64,000 nt of DNA from NCBI GenBank assembly GCA_023957475.1, contig JAMLHA010000003.1, forward strand, positions 124,001 to 188,000. Direction: 5' to 3'. Below the pieces are notes generated by a model, which saw only the letters and a program-made list of their open reading frames with translations, ran no database searches and was not told the DNA's origin. The stretch's first letter is position 1; each line of letters begins with the position of its first letter. The position numbers were made by a program, and so were the translations under genes. Below, one piece after another: positions 46,692 to 56,500 of this stretch. This stretch comes from Crocinitomicaceae bacterium. Lineage in GTDB: Bacteria; Bacteroidota; Bacteroidia; Flavobacteriales_D; Crocinitomicaceae.

Positions 46692-48230
46692 TTATAACTT
46701 CTCAACTATAGCATCTACACATTTCATGCCATCAATTGCAGCTGATATAATTCCGCCTGCATAACCGGCTCCTTCGGCACATGGATAAAGGCCTTTCACT
46801 TCTATATGTTCAAGAGAAATTGGATCTCGTGGAATTTGTATCGGCGATGAAGTGCGTGATTCTGGAGCATGCAAAACAGCATCATTGGTTAAAAATCCCT
46901 TCATTTTATTTCCAAAATCTTTGAATGCTTGTTGTAATCGCTTGGCTACAAAAGGAGGGAAAACTGTTGATAAATCCACGGAAACAATACCTGGCATATA
47001 GGAACTTCTCGGAAAATCTACAGATTTTTTTCCTTGTACAAAATCGAGCAATCGCTGCGCAGGTACTTTCTGCGTTTTACCAGCCGCCTCCCAACACTTC
47101 TGTTCTACTTCTTTTTGAAAGTTTAAGCAAACAAATGGGTTGTTTTTATCTTCAAAATCTTCTGGAAATACAGCAACCACAATGCCCGAATTGGAATACG
47201 GATTGTTGCGTTTTGATGGCGACCAACCGTTTGTAACCACTTCATTTTTAGCTGTTGCGCAAGGTGCGATAATCCCACCCGGACACATGCAAAAGGAGTA
47301 AACCCCTCTCCCATCGGCTTGTGTAACCAATGAATAAGTTGCCGGAGGTAAAAAATCGTCGTTTAGGCGACCGTGGTACTGTATCTTATCGATCAATTCT
47401 TGTGTGTGTTCAACTCTCACGCCTAGCGCAAATGGTTTTGCTTCGATTTTCACTCCTCGTTGGTGCAACAATTCATAAACATCTCTTGCAGAATGGCCTG
47501 TAGCCAAAATAAGATTGTCAAAACTACGTCGTTCTGAATGGTTTAATTCAATGCCTTGTAGCTTCTTATTTTCAATAAAAAGATCGGTCATTTTAGTTTC
47601 AAAATGCACTTCGCCCCCCCATTTTTCAATTTCTTCACGCATGGAAGTGATAATTTTAGGCAATTTATTGGTACCGATATGGGGGTGAGCATCTACCAAA
47701 ATATCGTATTCAGCTCCAAAATGCACAAACCACTTTAACGCTTTTAACACATCTCCTCTTTTCTTCGAACGAGTATATAATTTTCCATCCGAATACGTTC
47801 CTGCTCCACCTTCACCAAAACAGTAGTTGGATTCTGGATCGAGTTGCATTTCCTTGTTGAGCAATGCCAAATCCCTTCTTCGTGAGCGCACGTCTTTTCC
47901 TCGTTCATAAACAACAGGTTTCAAACCCACTTCAAGGCACCTCAGAGCGGCATACAAACCAGCGGGACCAGCTCCAATAATAGCTATTTCCTTAGCTGAC
48001 TCAACATTTTTTGGGGTAAATGGAATAGCAGTGGGTGGAATGGGCTCATCGATAAACACATCAAATGTGCAGTTGATTTTTATCGCAGGTTTTCTAGCAT
48101 CTATTGAGCGTTTTTTCCATTGAAAGTCAAAATCTGTTTTAATACCCAAATCCGCTTTGATTTTTTGACGAAGGAAAACAACATCCTTAGCTTGTTCGGG
48201 TGAAACTTGAAATTGAACTTCTTTAACCAT
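46692..48230 (-). CDS. FAD-dependent oxidoreductase of the COG2509 family
   Basis: 512 residues. An N-terminal ~90-residue domain (VKEVQFQVSPEQAKDVVFLR) precedes the FAD-binding dinucleotide motif IAIIGAGPAGLYAALRCLEV near 96. Further marks: YCFGEGGAGTYSDGKLYTRS near 142, and the Cys/Gly-rich end LYPCAEGAGYAGGIISAAID near 478, all typical of this family of unknown substrate. It starts immediately after the porT stop (no gap). The role is not known. Confidence 0.88.
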   Translation of the reverse strand: MVKEVQFQVSPEQAKDVVFLRQKIKADLGIKTDFDFQWKKRSIDARKPAIKINCTFDVFIDEPIPPTAIPFTPKNVESAKEIAIIGAGPAGLYAALRCLEVGLKPVVYERGKDVRSRRRDLALLNKEMQLDPESNYCFGEGGAGTYSDGKLYTRSKKRGDVLKALKWFVHFGAEYDILVDAHPHIGTNKLPKIITSMREEIEKWGGEVHFETKMTDLFIENKKLQGIELNHSERRSFDNLILATGHSARDVYELLHQRGVKIEAKPFALGVRVEHTQELIDKIQYHGRLNDDFLPPATYSLVTQADGRGVYSFCMCPGGIIAPCATAKNEVVTNGWSPSKRNNPYSNSGIVVAVFPEDFEDKNNPFVCLNFQKEVEQKCWEAAGKTQKVPAQRLLDFVQGKKSVDFPRSSYMPGIVSVDLSTVFPPFVAKRLQQAFKDFGNKMKGFLTNDAVLHAPESRTSSPIQIPRDPISLEHIEVKGLYPCAEGAGYAGGIISAAIDGMKCVDAIVEKL

Positions 48231-48944
48231 TTATCCTTCAAAAATGATAGAAAACAACCAACCTCTGTTATATATTTTATCAATTGGATTGGATATTCGG
48301 GTATTGTCTTGAATAAACCCATTGATAAAGCTATGCGAATATTTGATTTCAATGCTAAATTTGAAGAAAGGAGCAAAAAACTCTATTCCACCCCCAACTT
48401 GTCCCAAATAATCAAATTTTTTCATTTTGATAAATGGATCATCAAATTGCTGTGTGGCATTTTGCTGTGATTGCAGGTCAACGGTAAACTGTCCACCGAC
48501 CAAACAATAGGCCGTAAAATTGTTCAATCGCAACGTTCGAAACTGAAACAGCAATGGGATATCGATATTGGTTGAATGCACCCGTTCATCATTGATCAAA
48601 TCCTTTGTAATATCTGTTGGATCAACAAATACTTGATGAATAACACGTTCTTGAAAAGACAACGAAGGCAGTAAACGCAACCGTACCATAGGTGTTCCGC
48701 AACGCAAAGTGGTTAAAATTCCCAGTTGCGCCCCAGGTTGTGAATTAACAGTCATGGCTTTCAAACCATAGTCTTGATAAGCACCAACTTTTTGCGTTAT
48801 GGTAAAACTGGAAGTATTGGCTCCCAGCATAAAACCAAAGTGGAACAAGCGTTTATCAAACTTACGATAATTCAATGGCTTTTCTTTTTGAGCAAAAGTC
48901 CCAAATGAAAAACAAGCCAAAAACAGTATCAATAGATATTTCAT
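48231..48944 (-). CDS. porT: PorT-like outer-membrane protein of the type IX secretion system
   Basis: 237 residues. Signal peptide MKYLLILFLACFSFGTFAQ. The mature part is a small beta-barrel: FDKRLFHFGFMLGANTSSF, QPGAQLGILTTLRCGTPMVR, YLGQVGGGIEFFAPFFKFSI, ending GWLFSIIFEG. This is the PorT (TIGR/porin family) pattern, a T9SS component needed for secretion of the sorting-domain proteins found elsewhere in this window. First gene of the leftward run to dnaX; the region upstream holds repeats and no obvious box. Confidence 0.85.
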   Translation of the reverse strand: MKYLLILFLACFSFGTFAQKEKPLNYRKFDKRLFHFGFMLGANTSSFTITQKVGAYQDYGLKAMTVNSQPGAQLGILTTLRCGTPMVRLRLLPSLSFQERVIHQVFVDPTDITKDLINDERVHSTNIDIPLLFQFRTLRLNNFTAYCLVGGQFTVDLQSQQNATQQFDDPFIKMKKFDYLGQVGGGIEFFAPFFKFSIEIKYSHSFINGFIQDNTRISNPIDKIYNRGWLFSIIFEG

Positions 48945-49020
48945 TATCCTTATTAACGTAAATTTTCAAAAATAGTACAAAAATAGGGTTTTGATTAGAT
49001 AAAAAAATAATCTTCTTCTT

Positions 49021-49115
49021 AAAAATCACAACTATCCGAAACTTTTTGAGATGAAGGGCGAAAAAATGAAATACTTAAGATTTCTTTGATGAACAAAGTA
49101 GGAAAATTTGAAAGA
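49021..49115 (+). repeat. Dispersed element, copy 2 (CCGAAACTTTTTG family)
   Basis: CTATCCGAAACTTTTTGAGA, then CTTAAGATTT, ATGAACAAAGTAGGAAAAT and TTTGAAAGAG; matches the minus-strand copy at 24060-24158. Confidence 0.7.
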
Positions 49116-49220
49116 GTCATAAAAATAGCAATCGCTAATAAACTTTTGAGGCAAGCTTTTTCAGTAGGAAAAAATAAACGATATTATAATGAAAATTTTA
49201 GTCAAAATATTTGTTTTTAA
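49089..49220 (+). pseudogene. Short frame resembling a transposase C-terminus (IS110-like)
   Basis: 43 codons: MNKVGKFERVIKIAIANKLL then RQAFSVGKNKRYYNENF. The IAIANKLLRQAF pattern with a Y-x-x-x-F end resembles the C-terminal helix of IS110/IS1111 transposases. Upstream coding sequence is missing and no terminal repeats are seen. Tentative. Confidence 0.3.
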
Positions 49221-49240
49221 GCACAGATCATCCCGAACGG

Positions 49241-49276
49241 TTCCATTGAGCTTGCTTGTAATGAGTATATCGAATT
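49241..49276. repeat. 36-bp inverted repeat, left arm
   Basis: Starts TTCCATTGAGCTTGCTTGTA and ends ATGAGTATATCGAATT. Exact reverse complement at 50296-50331; the two arms flank rplU-rpmA. Confidence 0.9.
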
Positions 49277-49361
49277 GCCGAAATGAAGTGAGGGATCTTT
49301 TAGTTTAATCTGACACCAGTGGTTGAAATTAGGTTGAGAAAAAAATATTTACTTGGAATTG

Positions 49362-49391
49362 TTGATATCTTACTTTTTTTATATATATTTG
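49362..49391 (+). promoter_or_regulatory. Bacteroidota-type promoter of rplU-rpmA
   Basis: TTG at 49362-49364, spacer 19, TATATTTG at 49384-49391; 39 bases before the rplU ATG. Confidence 0.65.
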
Positions 49392-49430
49392 CTGTCCAAT
49401 TTTAAAAATTAATAAATAAATATAAGCTAT

Positions 49431-49742
49431 ATGTACGCAATTGTAGAGATAGCAGGGCAACAGTTTAAAGTTTCAAAAGACCAAAAGGTATTTGTACACC
49501 GTTTGGATGCTAAAGAAGGAGACAAAGTAACATTTGATCGCGTTCTTTTAGTTGACAACGATGGAAAAATCAACGTTGGCGCCCCAGCTATAGAAGGTGC
49601 TAGTATTACAGCGGAAGTTGTAGAGCACGTGAAAGGAGACAAAGTAATTGTTTTCAAAAAGAAAAGAAGAAAAGGTTATCAAAAACAAAACGGTCACCGT
49701 CAATGTTTTACGGCGATTAAGGTAACTGGAATTAAAGCGTAA
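49431..49742 (+). CDS. rplU: 50S ribosomal protein L21
   Basis: 103 residues, MYAIVEIAGQQFKVSKDQKV onward, with the L21 end FKKKRRKGYQKQNGHRQCFT at about 76-95. Binds 23S rRNA next to L20. rpmA follows 45 bases later, the usual L21-L27 pair. A good promoter precedes it. Length is standard and there is no oddity in the protein itself; the operon is bracketed by a 36-bp inverted repeat. Confidence 0.98.
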   Translation: MYAIVEIAGQQFKVSKDQKVFVHRLDAKEGDKVTFDRVLLVDNDGKINVGAPAIEGASITAEVVEHVKGDKVIVFKKKRRKGYQKQNGHRQCFTAIKVTGIKA

Positions 49743-49787
49743 TTAAAAATTTATTGGAAGTTGTTTCCAATTTAAAAATTAAACGAA

Positions 49788-50048
49788 ATGGCACATAAAA
49801 AAGGAGTCGGTAGTTCTAAAAACGGTCGTGAATCTCATAGCAAGAGATTGGGCGTTAAGATTTTTGGTGGTCAAGCAGCTATTGCAGGAAACATCATCGT
49901 GCGTCAAAGAGGTACACAACACCACCCTGGTGAGAATGTAGGTATCGGAAAAGATCATACATTATTCGCATTAACAGATGGTTTAGTAGAATTCCGAAAA
50001 AAGAAAGACAATCGTTCTTTTGTATCAGTTGTTCCTTTTGAGGCATAA
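49788..50048 (+). CDS. rpmA: 50S ribosomal protein L27
   Basis: 86 residues, starting [20 protein letters not shown] with the L27 signature [20 protein letters not shown] near 35-54. The N-terminal tail reaches the peptidyl-transferase centre. The start MAHKK has no cleavable extension of the Firmicutes type. It is followed 24 bases later by a strong terminator. Confidence 0.98.
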   Translation: MAHKKGVGSSKNGRESHSKRLGVKIFGGQAAIAGNIIVRQRGTQHHPGENVGIGKDHTLFALTDGLVEFRKKKDNRSFVSVVPFEA

Positions 50049-50072
50049 TTGAACTAAAAAGAAGAAAAATTT

Positions 50073-50108
50073 ATAGCTATCTCAATTGAGGTAGCTATTT
50101 TTTTTCGA
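50073..50108 (+). terminator. Terminator of rplU-rpmA
   Basis: ATAGCTATCTCAA / TTGAGGTAGCTAT hairpin (one wobble) followed by TTTTTTTT. Confidence 0.85.
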
Positions 50109-50111
50109 TAT

Positions 50112-50145
50112 AAAATCACAACTATCTGAAAGTTTTTTCAAATTT
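50112..50145 (+). repeat. Dispersed element, partial copy 3
   Basis: AAATCACAACTATCTGAAAG then TTTTTTCAAATTTT; matches the left end of the copy at 49021 and then diverges. Confidence 0.5.
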
Positions 50146-50295
50146 TGATAATATTCATTTGTTTTTTAATGGTTATTTTTACAGAAAAGAGAAAAAAGTC
50201 TCTTTTATAGAATAAATCTAACTGTTTGGGAGTTGTTTTTTTATTTTCAATTGACAGAAAAACTCTCCTATGGGGGATTTATCACTTCGTTTCTG

Positions 50296-50331
50296 AATTC
50301 GATATACTCATTACAAGCAAGCTCAATGGAA
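50296..50331. repeat. 36-bp inverted repeat, right arm
   Basis: Exact reverse complement of 49241-49276; begins AATTCGATATACTCATTACA. Confidence 0.9.
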
Positions 50332-50430
50332 TCCTAAACAAAAGTTGTACTTATTAACCTGAATGGAATTTTATATCACTAAGGTTATTAAAACCTTCTG
50401 ATTTATTTGTTCAGAGGTTTGACTAAGGAT

Positions 50431-50470
50431 AAAAAAGAAAAGTGTGTAAGGCTTCGCTCACACACTTTTC
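50431..50470 (-). terminator. Terminator of the adhesin gene
   Basis: GAAAAGTGTGT / ACACACTTTTC arms with an AAGGCTTCGCTC loop, followed on the minus strand by TTTTTT (A run at 50431-50436). Confidence 0.75.
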
Positions 50471-50562
50471 ACATATTTAAAATTAACTCATTTTTCGATG
50501 AGCTTCTACGATAATCACTTATCTCTACCCAATGTATATATCCTGAGTTTTATACATCTATT

Positions 50563-53500
50563 TTATCTAATAATATTAACGTGTCCAACATATTGCTTGT
50601 GCTCACTTGAACTCTTCATTTTTACTTCAATTTTCCAAGTATATGTTCCATCTTGACAGATTTTACCGTCTTTACCATATTTACCATTCCAGCCTATACT
50701 AGGGTCGTGTGATTCAAACACCATTTCACCCCATCTATTAAAGACATACAAAGTATAATCTTGTGGATCAAAGCCTGAAGTTAATATTGGTTTGAACGTT
50801 TCATTGTAATCATCACCATCTGGTGTGAATGTATTTGGAACATAAATAATTGGAACTTCAACTACAGTTATTGGAACTTTAGCTGTATCAGCACATCCAG
50901 CAGGTGTAGAAGCAATCAATGTTACAGTATATGTGCCTGCTTCATCATTCGGGAACGCATGTGTTGGGGAATGAACAGTACTTGGTCCTGTTCCGTCACC
51001 AAAATTCCAAACATAATTTGTTGCTCCTTGTGTTGTATTCACCATTTGTGATTCCCAATTGTATGAATTCAATTCAGCTGGACTTGGGTAGAAAGATGCG
51101 ATTGGAATATCTTCTACACAAATATAGTCTGTCATTGTTAAACTACTTGTACAACCTTCAGGTGTACTAACTACTAAAGTAACATCGTAGCACCCTGGAT
51201 CTGTAATTGTTAAAGAAGCACCTGAACAGCCTTGTAAGACTTGACCATTACCAATGTACCACTTACAATCAGTTAAATTACCAATAGAATGATTTGTTAA
51301 AATTGGTGTAACAGGAGAGCATCCGTACAAGTCTTGTCCATCAAAATCAACAACTGGAATAGGAATTACGTTGATTTTAACATAATCATTATTTTGACAA
51401 CCGTTATTATCTGTACCAATCACCGTATATGTTGTTGTTGTATTAGCTGTAAAAGGCACACCATTTGTAACACCATTGTCCCAAACATACGTTTGAGCGC
51501 CTGCACCAGTTAACACAACTTGTGTATTTGCACAAACTGTTTGATCATTTCCTGCATCAACAATTGGTAAAGCATGAATAGTTACAACTGTTTGTTCGTT
51601 TACAGCTTGTTGACAACCTAATGTGCTTCCTTCTTGCACGTTTGTAATGGTATATGTGAATGTACCTACAGCACTTGTTGGTATTTGGAAAGTTACTGTT
51701 CCACCAGAAGAGTTTGCGTATTGGTTTGCACCACCATTAATGTTATACGTGAATGTATATGGATCTGTACCGTTTAATCCTGTAAACACAATCTCTGGTA
51801 GCGTAGCATCCATTTGACAAGCTGATACTGGAGATGAAATACTTGCATTTGGTAATGGACTAACAGTTATAGTTGCTGATAAATCTACATCATAATTACA
51901 CATTGTTGCAGGGTCCATCACATTTATTAAATGATAAACATAAGTTCCTGGTACATTTGTTGGCTGCGTTACAGTTGCTGAACTTCCATTTGTTGAAGTT
52001 GCAACTTGTATCGGCCCGCCATTTATTGTATAACTAAATGCAAATTGACCAGAGCTATTAGAACCTGTAAACGTAACACCTGGAGCAGTTGCATCTTGAC
52101 AAACAGCAACAGAATTACTTATCGTAGCAACTGGAGTCATACCAACAGTTACAATTGCAGAACCTGTTTGTGTTTGAGAACATCCTGTAGTTACATCCTG
52201 AACAGATATTAATTGATAAGTATAGGTTGTTGCTACTGTTGTAGGAACATCTACCGTTACAGTATTAGAACCAGATGTTGTTATCGTTTGAGGGGCACCA
52301 CCATTGATTGAATACGTAAATAGGTATTCAGATGTACCGTTTGTTCCACTAAATGTAATTTGAGGGTTTGTTGAACCTTGACACAATGAAGCTGTACCAT
52401 AAACCGTTGCAGAAGGAAGTGGGTTAACAGTTACCACTTGAGTTTCTGAAACAGTTTGGTTACATCCTGTTGCTGGATCAGCTACATTTATAAGGTTGTA
52501 AGTAAATGTACCAGCTACGTTGGTTGGAACATTGATAGTGTATTGATTACTACCTCCTGATGTTGTTACAGTTTGAGGAGCTCCACCATTTAAAGTAAAG
52601 GTAAATGAATAATTATTAGAGCTATTATTACCTGTAAATACAATAGAAGGTTGACCATCATTTTGACAAACAACTGTTGCACCAGCAGAAGATGCATTTG
52701 GCATTGGGTTGATTATTACTGTTGCAGTACCTGATTGTGTTTGAGAACATCCAGTTGTTACATCTTGAACTGATTGCAAGACATAAGAATATGTACCTGC
52801 AATTGTTGTTGGAATTGTTATAGAAGCTGTATTTCCACCACTTGTTGTTATCGTTTGTGGTGAGCCTCCATTTAACGAATAAGTAAATTGATAGTTAGAT
52901 GTACCATTTGCACCTGTAAATATAACTTGTGTAGGTGATGCTCCTTGACATAAAGTTGTAGTTCCAGAAATAGTCGCTGTTGGCAATGGATTTACAGTTA
53001 CAATTTGTGTTTCGTTTATGTTTTGGTTACATCCTGTTGCAGGATCAGCTACATTAATAAGATTATAAGTAAATGTACCTACAGAAGTTGTTGGAACACT
53101 AATAGTTGATGTATTTGCACCTCCAGTTGTTGTTAAAACTTGATTTGCACCTCCATTTAAAGTATATGTAAATGAATAGTTATTAGAACTATTATTACCT
53201 GTAAAAATAATTGTAGGTTGAGAATCGTTTTGACAAACAACTGTTGCACCAGATGAAGTTGCACTAGGCATTGGGTTAACAATCACTGTAGCAGTTCCTG
53301 ATTGCGTTTGAGAACAACCAGTTGTTACATCTTGAACTGATTGCAAGACATAAGAATATGTACCTGCATTTGTTGTTGGAACAGTAATTGTTGCTGTATT
53401 TCCACCACTTGTTGTTATCGTTTGAGGTGAACCTCCATTTAAAGCGTATGTAAATTGATAATCAGAAGTTCCATTCAAACCTGTAAAAACAACACTTGCA

Positions 53501-56500
53501 GAAGGAGCACCTTGACATAAAGTTGTAGTTCCAGAAATAGTTGCAGTTGGTAATGGATTAACTGTTACTACTTGCGTTTGGTTAATGTTTTGGTTACATC
53601 CTGTATTTGGATCTGAAACATTTACCAAGTTATAAGTAAACGTACCTGCAGAAGAAGTTGGCACACTTATCGTTGCTGTATTTGCTCCTCCTGTTGTTGT
53701 AACAGTTTGGTTTGCACCTCCATTAATTGAATATGTAAATGTATAATTACTACTACTGTTATTACCTGTAAATATAATATTTGGTTGTGTATCATTTTGA
53801 CACACTGTAGTTGCACCGGCTATTGATGCTGTTGGCATCGGGTTGATGGTAACAATTGCAGTACCTGATTGTGCTTGAGAACAACCTCCAGCATTGATTG
53901 CTGTTACAGATTGTAAGGTATAAGTGTATGTACCAGGAGCTGTAGGTGTTGCAATTGAAACTGCATTACCTCCAGTTGTAGAAATTGTTTGTGAAGCACC
54001 TCCATTTAACGAATAAGTAAATTCATAATCTGGAGTTGCTCCTGAACCTGTAAATGTTATTTGTGGGGTAGTAGAACCTTCACAAATAGTTGTTGTTCCA
54101 GCAATTGTAGCTGTTGGAAGAGGATTCACAACGATAACTTGAGGGTCATTAACTGTTTGACCGCATCCAGTTGCTGGGTCTGTAACATTTGTTAATGTAT
54201 ATGTATAAGTACCTGGTGTTGTTGTTGGAACATTAATAGATCCAGTATTTCCTCCACCTGTTGTTGTTATTGTTTGTGATGTACCACCATTTAAATTATA
54301 CGTAAATGTATAATTATTAGTACTATTAGTACCTGTAAACGTAATTGTAGGTTGAGGTCCATTTTGACATACTGTGGTTGCACCAGCAGCTGTCGCATTT
54401 GGAACAGGGTTAACAACAACTGTTGCTGTATTAGGTGCAGTTATTGTATTTGAACATCCTGTAGCAACATCTGTTACAGATGACAATGTGTAAACATACG
54501 TCCCTGGTGTGCCTGTTGGTACTGTTACAGAAGCTGTGGAACCAGTTGAATTAATTGTTTGACTCGCACCACCATTTACAGAGTATGTAAACTGATAAGT
54601 AGAAGTACCATTAGACCCTGTAAACAATATACTTGGTGCAGCTGCTCCAGCACATACAGTTGCATCAGAACCTATTGTAGCATTTGGTGTTGGGTTAATA
54701 GTAATTGTTTGTGAACCAGTAACGGCAGACACACAAGATGCAGAAAGTGGATCTGAAACTTGAGTAATATTATAAGTATAAGTCCCCGCTGGTGAATTTG
54801 GCACAGGAATTGTAACACTACTACTACCCCCTGATGTTGTTGCAGTTTGAGAAGCACCGCCATTGACGTTATAAGTAAAAGTATAAGGACCAGGAGTTGT
54901 TCCACCTGTTAATGTTATACCAGGAGAACCAGTTCCTTCACAATGGGTGGAAGCACCCGTTATGGTGGCGGTTGGACCAGGCACGACGGTCAGTGGATTC
55001 TGAATGGATGCAGTACAGCCATCAGCCGTTGTTACAGTTAAAGTAATATTTCCTGTTCCAGCTGTATTGTAAGTATGATTTGGATTGGTATAAGTACCTG
55101 TTGTTTGACTAACGCCACTCATCGTTCCATTAGAGCTTGGACTAGAAATACCATCCCCAAAGTTCCATTGATAGCCAGTTATCGAACCACCTGGATCGAT
55201 AGTCGTTGTACTAGCTAAATTCACAACACCACCAACACATGTAGGATTTGGAGCTGCTGTAAAACTTGGGCTTGGCACTGGATATACAGTTGCTGTATAT
55301 GTTAATAACGCCGAACAAATAGATCCAATCGGCAATACATTACATGTATAAACCCCTGGAGCAGTGATGGCAATAGAAGAAGTTGTTGCTCCCGTACTCC
55401 ATTCATAAGCTTGAATACCAGTTGTTGGAGCTTGTAGAATCGTTTGTGTTCCTTGACAAAATTGATCAATTGTCATTTGATCACAAATAATATCAACATA
55501 GGCATATCCCCAGTGACCAGAAGCAGAACAGTCACCAACTGTAATTTCAAATGTCAACGTTTGACCATTATACATACCAAGTGGAACAAAAACAGAAGTC
55601 CATGTTCTATAGGCTACTCCTCCACCAGTTACCCAACCAGGAGCTCCATCACCAAAGTAAGAAAAGTATGTTGCACAGTTTACTTCATTTCCACCTGCAT
55701 CAAATAATTTCACATTGAAGAAAGGTCTTTCTCTATCAGCATGGCCTGTTCCAGGATCTTGCAAAACAGCCATGTAATTGTATGTCAGAGAAAAGTCAGC
55801 ACTTGATACAGTAAAAGTTCTTCTCAATCGCGCATATTTAGCACCTGTACCAGTTCCATCACCCAACATAGCTGATCTAGAACCTTCAAAAACTCTCGGA
55901 GCACTTGTATATGCATCAGTACCTCCAGTCATTAATGCATGTTGTGTGCCACACGACGTTGTTTCATTAGTTGTTGCACCAAGGAATGCTCCTGTAACAT
56001 CTCCACAGTATCTTGTCCAGTTCGTATAATCTTGATATTCAAAATCAGCGTTATCACAAGCTGCTTTTGGATTATTTGGATTGTCCTTGTCCAATTTATT
56101 ACTCGCAGGTTCATTTTCCAAATAGATGTATTTACCAACTTGAATCATTCCATCTATTGGGTGCATCACTGGAGTATTAAACCAATAGTTATCTTTTGTT
56201 CTTTCAATAGAAGCCAAATAATAATCTGTGAAACTCACACTCTGACTCTGATTACAATACGTTGATTTCATATAGTTCAATAGGATATCAACCTCGTATT
56301 GATTCCAATTTAAGAAATCTACATAATCTGATTGAAATTGATTGTAGAACAATTGCTTAAAAGCTTTGTCTTTTTTCAATTTATCAAATGATGATTGCAC
56401 ATTGTTCCGACAAGCAACTTCTTGCGGACTTAAATCATGTGAATGACTATGCTCCTGACCAAACATCCCGTTTGATAAAGCAATAAATACTACAAAAATT

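Larger units (their letters stand above)
48945..49430. other. Intergenic region with repeats, a transposase-like fragment and the rplU promoter
   Basis: Contains the rightward copy of a dispersed element (49021-49115), a 43-codon frame (49089-49220) resembling an IS110-type C-terminus, one arm of a 36-bp inverted repeat (49241-49276) inside a REP-like word, and the rplU promoter (49362-49391). Confidence 0.65.
50049..50562. other. Intergenic region between rpmA and the adhesin gene
   Basis: No gene supported. It contains the rpmA terminator (50073-50108), a partial dispersed element (50112-50145), the right arm of the 36-bp inverted repeat (50296-50331) and the adhesin terminator (50431-50470). 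Confidence 0.65.

Noticed and set aside
51570..54975. Regular repeats that could suggest a CRISPR or satellite
   Set aside because: Units are in frame with one long coding sequence and translate to clean Ig-like domains.
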